Shown piece after piece: positions 1 to 5,682 of a DNA stretch of 7,817 nt. How positions within the stretch are numbered: the stretch's first letter is position 1; the number at the start of each line of letters is the position of its first letter. This DNA comes from Pseudomonadota bacterium. GTDB lineage: Bacteria > Pseudomonadota > Alphaproteobacteria > Micropepsales > Micropepsaceae. The stretch lies in contig JANYBR010000477.1 in assembly GCA_025360685.1 (NCBI GenBank), forward strand, positions 1 to 7,817, written 5' to 3'. The position numbers were made by a program, and so were the translations under genes. Below the pieces are notes generated by a model, which ran no database searches, was not told the DNA's origin, and saw only the letters and a program-made list of their open reading frames with translations.

Positions 1-68
1 TTGCGGAAATCCGGCGCGGGCACGGACCTTGCGACGAACGGGGGGCCTGTATCGAAACGAGACTTGCC

Positions 69-482
69 GTGTCCAAGCTGCTGGTTTTCACCCTCGCCCT
101 GATCGCAGTGACGATTTCGCAGGCCCTGTCCGCGCCCGCCGTCATGCGCGGCGCCGACCCGTCCGATACCTGTCTGCGGTCCACCTTGGATGTGGGCGCA
201 AGTTCCCGGGGCGTCTTGATGTGCGTCTCGAATTCGGACTTCCGCAATGCCTCGTTCCGGGGCAGCGATCTGTCCGGCTCGAACCTGTCGCACGCCGATC
301 TTGATGGTGCCGATGTGACCGGCGCGGCGATGTCGATGACCTCTTTCAACGGAACGGATCTGACCCGCGTGAAGGGTCTCAGCCAGAAACAACTCGATCA
401 GGCTTGCGGCGACGTAGCGACCAAGGTTCGCGCCGGCCTGAAGGTGCATCGCTGCACCGCAGAATTTCTCATGGCCGGTTAG
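69..482 (+). CDS. Small exported pentapeptide-repeat protein
   Basis: This is a 137-residue protein of unknown function. The first 22 or so residues look like a Sec signal peptide: a Lys at position 3, a hydrophobic run, then a plausible Ala-type cleavage site near SAPA (21-24). Residues 56-100 form about nine pentapeptide units (SDFRN, ASFRG, SDLSG, SNLSH, ADLDG and so on), with Leu, Phe, Val or Met at the centre, as expected for a short right-handed quadrilateral beta-helix. The tail LSQKQLDQACGD (104-115) is a C-terminal motif I associate with alphaproteobacterial proteins of this kind. Four cysteines (35, 52, 113, 129) could form disulfides after export. I chose the GTG at 69 because the signal peptide begins there; the frame is open to the left edge, there is no ATG upstream, and the ribosome binding site is weak. 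It converges on gcvPB and has its own terminator. Confidence 0.8.
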   Translation: MSKLLVFTLALIAVTISQALSAPAVMRGADPSDTCLRSTLDVGASSRGVLMCVSNSDFRNASFRGSDLSGSNLSHADLDGADVTGAAMSMTSFNGTDLTRVKGLSQKQLDQACGDVATKVRAGLKVHRCTAEFLMAG

Positions 483-523
483 CCCGGCCCGCGCTTTCGT
501 CTCCTCCTAGGGACACAACTTGA

Positions 524-563
524 CCCTCGTCCGCGGATGTACCGGGCGGGGGTTTTTCTTTTT
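524..563 (+). terminator. Intrinsic terminator after the pentapeptide-repeat gene
   Basis: A 10-bp stem pairs CCCTCGTCCG (524-533) with CGGGCGGGGG (543-552), with two G-T wobbles and a 9-base loop. It is followed directly by TTTTTCTTTTT (553-563). Stem plus T-tract is a classic Rho-independent terminator for plus-strand transcription, 42 bases after the stop of the pentapeptide-repeat gene. Read from the minus strand there is no T-tract after the stem, so it should not act as an intrinsic terminator for gcvPB. Confidence 0.85.
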
Positions 564-566
564 CCA

Positions 567-725
567 CGTCATGGCCGGGCCCCCCGGTCCGCGCGAAGCG
601 CGGCCGGAGGACAAGCTTCACGACCCGGCCACCGCCCTTAGCGACAGCGTAAGGGCGCGCGTCTTGGATTGTTCCAAGGGTGGGCGTTCATACACCGCCG
701 CTATGAACCAAGGCCGCCCATGACG
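567..725. repeat. Structured dispersed repeat with inverted ends
   Basis: The noncoding gap between the two convergent genes (483-733) is mostly filled by this element. Its ends are inverted: CGTCATGGCCGGGC at 567-580 and, read on the minus strand, CGTCATGGGCGGC at 725-713. Inside are four consecutive small hairpins: CCGCGC/GCGCGG (589-603, GAA loop), CGCCCTTA/TAAGGGCG (633-657), CTTGGA/TCCAAG (663-678, TTGT loop) and GTTCATA/TATGAAC (686-708). The ends resemble those of the repeat between gcvH and gcvPA, while the interior differs. It looks like an intergenic palindromic or MITE-like repeat of the kind scattered through Hyphomicrobiales genomes. Copy number cannot be judged from one window. 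It lies in the 3' untranslated region of the gcv transcript. Confidence 0.6.
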
Positions 726-733
726 GAGGGGTG

Positions 734-2302
734 TTACTCAGCCGCCTGCGGCAGGTCTTTTCGTTTCCAGCGCAGCACCGGTTTGCGGGCGGCAGCGGTC
801 TCGTCGAGGCGGCGGCGCGGCGCATAGCGCGGCGCACCGTCGAAGCGCACCGTGTTCTTGGCGATCGCCTCAAGCGCCAGTTCGCGCAGGACATGGATGA
901 AGCGGTCGAGAGACTCCTTGGACTCCGACTCGGTCGGCTCGATCAGCATCGCGCCATGCACGACCAGCGGGAAGTACATGGTCATCGGGTGATAGCCCTC
1001 GTCGATCATCGCCTTGGCGAAGTCGAGCGTGGTCACGCCACTGCCCTCGAGGAAAGAGTCGTCGAACAGCGCCTCGTGCATGCACGGGCCGTTGCCGTAG
1101 GGCGCGCTCATCACGTCCTTGAGCGACGCCAGAATATAGTTGGCCGAGAGCACGGCATCCTCGCTGGCCTGGCGCACCCCGTCGCGGCCATGGCTGAGCA
1201 TGTAGGCGAGCGCGCGCACGAACATGCCCATCTGGCCGTGAAATGCGCACATGCGGCCGAACGGTTTGGCGCGGGCTGGCAATTCGTCGCGATCCTCGAT
1301 CAGGCGGAAGCCTCTTGAATCGCGGACCAGAAGCGGCAAGGGCGCGAATGGCGCGAGCGCTGCCGACAGCACCACCGGGCCCGCGCCCGGACCACCGCCG
1401 CCATGCGGAGTCGAGAATGTCTTGTGGAGATTGATATGCATCGCATCGATGCCGAGGTCACCCGGCCGCACCCTGCCCGCGATGGCGTTGAAGTTGGCGC
1501 CGTCGCAATAGAAATAGGCGCCCGCCTTGTGCGTGGCGTCGGCCATGTGGCGGATGTCGCGCTCGAACAGGCCGCAGGTGTTCGGATTGGTCAGCATGAT
1601 CGCGGCCACGTCGGGACCGAGCTTGCCTTCCAGCTCGACCATGTCGACCCGCCCGTCCGCCGTGCCCTTCACTTCGTCGATGACGAAACCGGCGAAGGCC
1701 GCCGTCGCGGGATTGGTGCCGTGGGCGGATGCCGGCACCAGGATACGCTTGCGGACTTCGCCGCGTGCCGCAATTGCGGCTCGAATGGAAAGAAGCCCAC
1801 ACAGTTCGCCATGCGCGCCGGCCTTGGGCGACATCGCCACGGCCGGCATGCCGGTCAAGGTGGTGAGCCACATCATGAGTTCGCCGATGAGTTCCAGTGC
1901 GCCCTGGACCGTCGATTGCGGCGCCAGTGGATGCAGATCGCCGAAGCCCGGCAGCCGCGCCACCTTCTCGTTGAGGCGCGGATTGTGCTTCATCGTGCAG
2001 GAGCCGAGCGGATAGAGCCCGGCATCAATCGCATAGTTCATGCGCGACAGACGCACATAGTGGCGGATGACTTCCGGCTCGGAGAGCCCGGGCAATCCGA
2101 TCGGCTTTCTGCGGCGCATGCCGCCGAGGCGCGTCTCGGACATCTGCACGTCCGGCAGGTCGACACCGGTCATGCCGTCGCGGCCGATCTCGAAGATCAG
2201 CGGCTCTTCATGGTCGAGGCCGCGATCGCCGGAGATGGTCGGCAGTTCGTGATTTTCGCTCGTGCCCACTGCGGAGGGCCGGCCCTGATTGTTCATGGTC
2301 AT
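734..2302 (-). CDS. gcvPB: Glycine dehydrogenase (decarboxylating) subunit 2, P-protein C-terminal half
   Basis: With GcvPA this 522-residue protein forms the PLP-dependent P-protein of the glycine cleavage system. It decarboxylates glycine and passes the aminomethyl group to the lipoyl arm of GcvH in the cytoplasm. It carries the PLP-binding lysine at about residue 294 in HINLHKTFSTPHGGGGPG. Other family landmarks are YPLGSCTMKHNPR (97-109), SPKAGAHGELCG (158-169), SAHGTNPATA (192-201) and LTNPNTCGLFE (237-247). Length and the C-terminal LDETAAARKPVLRW tail fit bacterial GcvPB. Its start overlaps the gcvPA stop in an ATGA, indicating translational coupling, with an AAAGG ribosome binding site 7 bases upstream inside gcvPA. 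A second ATG two codons later (2296) is also possible. It is the last gene of the gcv operon, and no T-tract terminator is visible after it. Confidence 0.97.
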   Translation of the reverse strand: MTMNNQGRPSAVGTSENHELPTISGDRGLDHEEPLIFEIGRDGMTGVDLPDVQMSETRLGGMRRRKPIGLPGLSEPEVIRHYVRLSRMNYAIDAGLYPLGSCTMKHNPRLNEKVARLPGFGDLHPLAPQSTVQGALELIGELMMWLTTLTGMPAVAMSPKAGAHGELCGLLSIRAAIAARGEVRKRILVPASAHGTNPATAAFAGFVIDEVKGTADGRVDMVELEGKLGPDVAAIMLTNPNTCGLFERDIRHMADATHKAGAYFYCDGANFNAIAGRVRPGDLGIDAMHINLHKTFSTPHGGGGPGAGPVVLSAALAPFAPLPLLVRDSRGFRLIEDRDELPARAKPFGRMCAFHGQMGMFVRALAYMLSHGRDGVRQASEDAVLSANYILASLKDVMSAPYGNGPCMHEALFDDSFLEGSGVTTLDFAKAMIDEGYHPMTMYFPLVVHGAMLIEPTESESKESLDRFIHVLRELALEAIAKNTVRFDGAPRYAPRRRLDETAAARKPVLRWKRKDLPQAAE

Positions 2303-3645
2303 GACAGCACCTTTGCAAGCCCTTTGGCGAAGGCATCGGCATCTTCGTCGGTGTTGGTCTCGGTCGCGGCAACGATCAGAAGATCGCGTACCGCCGGATC
2401 GTGCGGCATCAGGCGGGAGACCGGTACGCCGGCGATGATGCCCTTTTTGGCCAGCGCCTCGACAACGTTCGCGGCGGGCTTGGATAGTTTGAGAGTGAAT
2501 TCATTGAAGAAGGTTGGCGTGATCACCTGGGCGCCCTTCACCTTGTCGAGCTTGTCCGCGAGCGCACAGGCCGCCGCATGATTGAGGCGAGCCAGTCGGG
2601 TCAACCCCTCTTCGCCAAGGAGCGAGAGGTGGATGGTGAAGGCGAGGCAACACAGGCCGGAATTGGTGCAGATGTTGCTCGTCGCCTTTTCGCGGCGGAT
2701 GTGCTGCTCGCGAGTCGAGAGGGTCAGCACATAGCCACGCTTGCCGGCAGCATCGACTGTCTCGCCGGTCAGGCGACCCGGCACCTGACGCAGGAACTTT
2801 TCTCTGGTGGCGAACAGTCCGACATAGGGACCGCCGAAGTTGAGGCCATTGCCGATGGACTGGCCCTCGGCGGCGACGATGTCGGCGTCCTGCAGACCAG
2901 GCGCTTCGAGAAGGCCGAGAGAAACGATCTCGGTCACCACTGCGATCAGCAGCGCACCCCTGGCATGCGCCGCAGCGGCGATGGGTTTTAAATCGCGGAT
3001 CAGGCCGAACACGTCCGGGCTCTGCACCACCACGCAGGCGGTCTCATCGTCGATCAACGCGATGACATCGTCCGGTTTGCCCGGCGTCGCCTTCGCGCGC
3101 ACCACCTGGCCGGACAGCTCGGCCATCGTCTCGACCGTTTCGGAGTAATGCGGATGCAGGCCGCCCGACAGGATCGCCTTGGGCCGCTTGGTGATGCGTT
3201 GGGCCATCAACACCGCCTCGGCAGTCGCGGTCGAGCCGTCATAGAGCGAGGCGTTGGCGACTTCCATGCCGGTCAGTAGAGCGACCTGGGTCTGGAACTC
3301 GAACATGTACTGCAAGGTGCCCTGCGCGATCTCGGGCTGGTACGGCGTGTAGGACGTGAGGAACTCGGAACGCTGGATCAGATGATCCACGGCCGCTGGC
3401 ACATGATGCCTGTAGGCGCCCGCGCCGCAGAAGAACGGGCCTGCACCTGCCGCCACGCTCTTCGAGGCCATGCGCGAAAGTGCGCGCTCGACCTCGAGTT
3501 CGCCCTGACCGTCGGGCAGATCGAATGCGGAGAGCGGCACGACGGCCGATTGCGGCACGTCGCGGAACAGGGCGTCGACATTGGTGACGCCGATGCGCTC
3601 GAGCATTGTGAGGCGGTCGTCTGGCGTGAGTGGGTGGTAGCGCAT
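2299..3645 (-). CDS. gcvPA: Glycine dehydrogenase (decarboxylating) subunit 1, P-protein N-terminal half
   Basis: This 448-residue subunit pairs with GcvPB to make glycine dehydrogenase; it has the P-protein fold but lacks the PLP lysine. Landmarks are FCGAGAYRHHVPAAVDHL (72-89), SYTPYQPEIAQGTLQYMFE (98-116), then EGQSIGNGLNFGGPYVGLFA, RQVPGRLTGET and STREQHIRREKATSNICTN further on. I set the start at the ATG at 3645 (MRYHPLTPDDR), where family members normally begin, with AAGGA 10 bases upstream. A longer frame starting at 3690 would add MAGTRRAMTSKDREK, whose first residues are translated from the palindromic repeat, so I reject it. It ends in an ATGA overlap with gcvPB. It is separated from gcvH by a 157-base gap holding the repeat, so it relies on read-through from the riboswitch-controlled promoter unless a promoter is hidden there. 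Confidence 0.96.
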   Translation of the reverse strand: MRYHPLTPDDRLTMLERIGVTNVDALFRDVPQSAVVPLSAFDLPDGQGELEVERALSRMASKSVAAGAGPFFCGAGAYRHHVPAAVDHLIQRSEFLTSYTPYQPEIAQGTLQYMFEFQTQVALLTGMEVANASLYDGSTATAEAVLMAQRITKRPKAILSGGLHPHYSETVETMAELSGQVVRAKATPGKPDDVIALIDDETACVVVQSPDVFGLIRDLKPIAAAAHARGALLIAVVTEIVSLGLLEAPGLQDADIVAAEGQSIGNGLNFGGPYVGLFATREKFLRQVPGRLTGETVDAAGKRGYVLTLSTREQHIRREKATSNICTNSGLCCLAFTIHLSLLGEEGLTRLARLNHAAACALADKLDKVKGAQVITPTFFNEFTLKLSKPAANVVEALAKKGIIAGVPVSRLMPHDPAVRDLLIVAATETNTDEDADAFAKGLAKVLS

Positions 3646-3655
3646 CTTTTCTCTG

Positions 3656-3660
3656 TCCTT
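3656..3660 (-). promoter_or_regulatory. Ribosome binding site deciding the gcvPA start
   Basis: AAGGA on the minus strand lies 10 bases before the ATG at 3645, with purine-rich AGAGAAAAG between. It supports that ATG over the in-frame ATGs at 3666 and 3690, which lie in or at the edge of the repeat and have no comparable site. Confidence 0.6.
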
Positions 3661-3663
3661 ACT

Positions 3664-3790
3664 TGTCATGGCCCGCCTAGTGCCGGCCACCCAGGTGACA
3701 CCTTCGCGGCGTCAGATATTTGGTCGGTGCCCAGTTCTTCTTGAACGCGACGCGCTTCAACTGGGTGGCCCGCATTTGCGGGCCATGACA
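3664..3790. repeat. 127-bp palindromic repeat between gcvH and gcvPA
   Basis: The element is bounded by near-perfect inverted arms of about 30 bp. The left arm (3664-3694) begins TGTCATGGCCCGC and ends GGCCACCCAG; the right arm (3761-3790), read on the minus strand, begins and ends the same way. Each arm is itself palindromic: the right one forms TGGCCCGC/GCGGGCCA with an ATTT loop (3766-3785). A further hairpin, TTGAA/TTCAA, sits against the right arm (3741-3760). The layout fits the nonautonomous palindromic repeats common between genes of Hyphomicrobiales. No transposase or coding potential is present. Transcribed as part of the gcv operon, it would form a strong RNA structure between gcvH and gcvPA. 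Confidence 0.8.
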
Positions 3791-3802
3791 CCAAAGGTAA
3801 AA

Positions 3803-4177
3803 TCACAGCCCTTTCACGAACTCCGCATATCTGTCTGCCGTCATCAACTTTGCGAATTCGCCTTTGTCGGCCAGTTTCAATTTGAAGAACCAGCCCTCAC
3901 CTTCCGGATCGGCGTTGACCTTCGCTGGATCTTCGCTGAGCGCCGGATTGGAAGCGGTCACTTCGCCGCCGACCGGCGCGTAGACTTCGCTTGCCGCCTT
4001 GACGCTTTCGACCACGGCCGCCTCGCCGCCGGCGCCGACCTTGCGGCCGGTCTCGGGCAGTTCGACGTACACAACGTCGCCGAGTTGTTCGGCGGCGTAT
4101 TTGGTGATGCCGATGGTGGCCACGTCGCCATCGAGCCGGACCCATTCATGCTGATCGGTAAATCGGACTTCACTCAT
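3803..4177 (-). CDS. gcvH: Glycine cleavage system H protein (lipoyl carrier)
   Basis: This is a 124-residue lipoyl carrier that shuttles the aminomethyl intermediate from P-protein to T-protein and is reoxidised by L-protein. The lipoylated lysine is K60 in ESVKAASEVYAPVGG (57-71), the standard H-protein motif. The N-terminal HEWV (10-13) and the C-terminal GWFFKLKL segment also match the family, and the length is typical. The start is secure: AGGAG lies 7 bases before the ATG. It begins 18 bases after the gcvT stop, so the two are co-transcribed. The palindromic repeat begins 12 bases after its stop. Lipoylation enzymes are not in the window. Confidence 0.97.
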   Translation of the reverse strand: MSEVRFTDQHEWVRLDGDVATIGITKYAAEQLGDVVYVELPETGRKVGAGGEAAVVESVKAASEVYAPVGGEVTASNPALSEDPAKVNADPEGEGWFFKLKLADKGEFAKLMTADRYAEFVKGL

Positions 4178-4195
4178 GAAACTGCTCCTGAATTT

Positions 4196-5317
4196 TCAGA
4201 TGGCTCGACGATAGCGGTGGGGGACGAACGGCATCGGCGATACACGGGCCGGCATGGACTTGCCGCGCACGATCAGATCGATCTCGGTGCAGTCGCCGGC
4301 GAAAGCGGTTTCGACATAGCCCATCGCCACCGGCGCATTCAGGCTCGGCCCGAAGCCGCCGCTTGTGATTTGTCCGATTGCGCGGCCTGTCTTGTCGGCG
4401 ATCTCGGTGCCTTCACGCGCCGGCGCCTTGCCGTCGGGCCGGATGCCGACCCGCTTTTTCGCCGTGCCGTTGAAGACCGCGTCCAAGATTTTCTCGGCCG
4501 CCGGAAAATCCTTGTCGAGCTTGCGGCGCTTGCCGATGGACCAGACGAGACTGGCCTCGACCGGATTGACCGTCTCGTCGATGTCGTGCCCGTAGAGGCA
4601 AAGACCCGCTTCGAGACGAAGACTATCGCGTGCGCCAAGACCGATGGGCAGGACCTCCGTCTCCCCGAGCAGCGCGCGCGCCACTCGCTCCGCGTGAATG
4701 GCTTCGAGCGAAATCTCGAATCCGTCTTCGCCCGTGTAGCCGGATCGGCTGACGATCGCCGGCGCGCCGGCTACGCTGCAGCGCACGACCTTCATGAATG
4801 TGAGCTTCGATATGCCAGGCGAATGCCGCTCCAGGACAATCGCCGCAGCCGGTCCTTGCAGCGCGAGCAGGGCGCGGTCGGGCCGTAGTTCGAGACTCGC
4901 GATCCCTTTCAGCTCGCCGGCGATGTATTCGAAATCGCCGTCTTTGGTGCCCGCATTCACGACCAGATAGAGAGGTGCCTCGCCAGTGAGGCGAGAGAAC
5001 ATGAAATCATCCTTGATCGTGCCGCGTTCATTCAGCAACAGGCCGTAGCGCTGCAAGCCTTCCTTGAGGCCGCTGACATCGGCGGGCGTCAGCCGCTCCA
5101 GCGCCTTCGACGGATCACTGCCGGACAAGAACGCTTGACCCATATGCGAGACATCGAACAGCCCAGCCTTGTCGCGCGTGTGCAGGTGTTCCTTTAGGAC
5201 GCCGGCGGGATACTGCACGGGCATCTCGTAGCCGGAGAACGGCACCATCTTGGCGCCGCGCTCGACATGCAAGGCATGCAGCGGCGTCTTGCACAGGACT
5301 TCGTTCGGATCGGCCAT
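4196..5317 (-). CDS. gcvT: Glycine cleavage system T protein (aminomethyltransferase)
   Basis: This 373-residue tetrahydrofolate-dependent enzyme releases ammonia from the aminomethyl group on GcvH and forms 5,10-methylene-tetrahydrofolate. Landmarks include MVPFSGYEMPVQYP (24-37), FDVSHMGQ (54-61), the GTIKDDFMF segment with the conserved acidic residue (D103/D104), SRSGYTGEDGFEI (190-202), RDSLRLEAGLCLYGHDI (230-246) and TSGGFGPSL (319-327). I placed the start at the ATG at 5317, which opens MADPNEVLCKTPLHALH, because family members begin about here and the length then fits. The frame stays open upstream to 5461, but that stretch is the glycine riboswitch. The ribosome binding site is a modest CGGA 6 bases upstream, which the proposed switching hairpin can cover. 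It is the first gene of the operon. Confidence 0.96.
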   Translation of the reverse strand: MADPNEVLCKTPLHALHVERGAKMVPFSGYEMPVQYPAGVLKEHLHTRDKAGLFDVSHMGQAFLSGSDPSKALERLTPADVSGLKEGLQRYGLLLNERGTIKDDFMFSRLTGEAPLYLVVNAGTKDGDFEYIAGELKGIASLELRPDRALLALQGPAAAIVLERHSPGISKLTFMKVVRCSVAGAPAIVSRSGYTGEDGFEISLEAIHAERVARALLGETEVLPIGLGARDSLRLEAGLCLYGHDIDETVNPVEASLVWSIGKRRKLDKDFPAAEKILDAVFNGTAKKRVGIRPDGKAPAREGTEIADKTGRAIGQITSGGFGPSLNAPVAMGYVETAFAGDCTEIDLIVRGKSMPARVSPMPFVPHRYRRAI

Positions 5318-5322
5318 AAATA

Positions 5323-5391
5323 GTCCGCATACAGAGGTTATGCCGGCGCGCGCCGCATCCCTGCGGCACTCGCGCCCCTCTGTCATTGGAC
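5323..5391 (-). promoter_or_regulatory. Candidate expression platform: long hairpin covering the gcvT ribosome binding site
   Basis: Read on the minus strand, GTCC (5391-5388) can pair with GGAC (5326-5323), which contains the gcvT ribosome binding site. ACAGAGG (5383-5377) pairs perfectly with CCTCTGT (5337-5331). Further in, GGCGCG (5376-5371) pairs with CGCGCC (5350-5345) and GCCGC (5367-5363) with GCGGC (5356-5352). The result is a long, mostly G-C hairpin. CAGAGG is also the 3' strand of aptamer 2 helix P1, so hairpin and glycine-bound aptamer exclude each other. No T-tract follows, which argues for control of translation, or Rho action, over intrinsic termination. The pairings are seen directly; the switching role is inferred. 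Confidence 0.65.
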
Positions 5392-5484
5392 CTGAGAGAT
5401 TTCCCGCGCTGACCGATTCGAAGATCGGCCGGCGGTTACCCCTTCGGTGGAGACCGCCCAACCGGTGGTCACGCTTTCCAGAAG
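5377..5484 (-). promoter_or_regulatory. Glycine riboswitch, aptamer 2
   Basis: This is the second aptamer of the tandem glycine (gcvT) riboswitch. Helix P1 pairs CTTCTG in the linker (5484-5479) with CAGAGG (5382-5377), with one G-T wobble. The conserved cores are CACCGAAGGGGTAACCGCC and AAATCTCTCAGGTCC, followed by GACAGAGG. A variable stem, CCGAT/ATCGG, closes a CTTCGA loop. The linker TTCTGGAAAG matches the usual CTCTGGAGAG-type junction between glycine aptamers. It lies just upstream of gcvT, the expected target, and is in the same orientation. Confidence 0.95.
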
Positions 5485-5489
5485 TTCAT

Positions 5490-5572
5490 CTCCGATCGCG
5501 GTCCTTTTGCCTGAGAGTTTCCGGGGCGGTTGCTCCTTCGGCCTCGGGATGTTTCCCGATGTCTCCCGCGAG
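5490..5572 (-). promoter_or_regulatory. Glycine riboswitch, aptamer 1
   Basis: This is the first aptamer of the tandem pair. Helix P1 is TCGCGG (5571-5566) with CCGCGA (5501-5496). GAGA follows P1 and pairs with TCTC in AAACTCTCAGG. A stem TCGGG/CCCGA closes an AAACAT loop. The conserved strings GCCGAAGGAGCAACCGCC and ACTCTCAGGCAAAAGGACC are close to the family consensus. Binding of glycine by the two aptamers is known in this family to raise expression of glycine cleavage genes, which fits the gcvT downstream. Confidence 0.96.
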
Positions 5573-5579
5573 GGATCAT

Positions 5580-5596
5580 GTGTTGGCCATCAACAC
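5580..5596 (-). other. Small leader hairpin before aptamer 1
   Basis: On the minus strand, GTGTTG and CAACAC form a perfect 6-bp stem with a 5-base ATGGC loop, between the predicted transcription start and the first aptamer. There is no T-tract, so it is not a terminator. It may insulate the aptamer, protect the 5' end, or simply be chance. Confidence 0.4.
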
Positions 5597-5627
5597 GCGC
5601 CTCACGGCGGATGACGATGTTGCGGCC

Positions 5628-5655
5628 ATTCTAGAGGGGGTGGTTTGCGAGTCAA
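5628..5655 (-). promoter_or_regulatory. Predicted sigma-70-type promoter of the gcv operon
   Basis: On the minus strand, TTGACT (5655-5650) and TAGAAT (5633-5628) are separated by 16 bases, close to the consensus -35 and -10 boxes. Transcription would start near 5621, giving a leader of about 50 bases before aptamer 1. The -35 box lies 27 bases after the argS stop, in the only intergenic gap before the riboswitch, which is where a gcv promoter is needed. With the leader, riboswitch and switching hairpin, this accounts for most of the 365-base gap 5318-5682. Confidence 0.7.
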
Positions 5656-5682
5656 CGAAAGCCGGAAAATCCGTGGTTTTAC

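Noticed and set aside
1..68. Promoter or upstream coding region for the pentapeptide-repeat gene
   Set aside because: No convincing -35/-10 pair is visible. The open frame has no start codon before 69 and does not read like a protein family I know; too close to the edge to decide.
520..723. 67-codon plus-strand frame in the convergent gap
   Set aside because: It runs through the terminator and the multi-hairpin repeat, and its composition follows the palindromes; no ribosome binding site.
1403..2581. 392-codon plus-strand frame opposite gcvPB and gcvPA
   Set aside because: It lies wholly antisense to two well-supported genes and shows no recognisable motif; long antisense frames are common in GC-rich DNA.
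3668..4888. 406-codon plus-strand frame opposite the repeat, gcvH and gcvT
   Set aside because: It begins in the palindromic repeat and then runs antisense to gcvH and gcvT; there is no family resemblance.
5331..5383. The hairpin before gcvT as an intrinsic terminator
   Set aside because: The stem is strong, but the bases after it on the minus strand (ATGCGGACTATTTATG) contain no T-tract, so translational control is preferred.
5318..5461. Upstream extension of gcvT to a start at 5461
   Set aside because: The 48 extra codons are aptamer 2 and the expression platform, unlike any GcvT N-terminus; the ATG at 5317 fits the family.
5664..5682. Short CGGA/TCCG palindrome just after argS as its terminator
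   Set aside because: The stem is only about 4 bp with no T-tract following, too weak to call.
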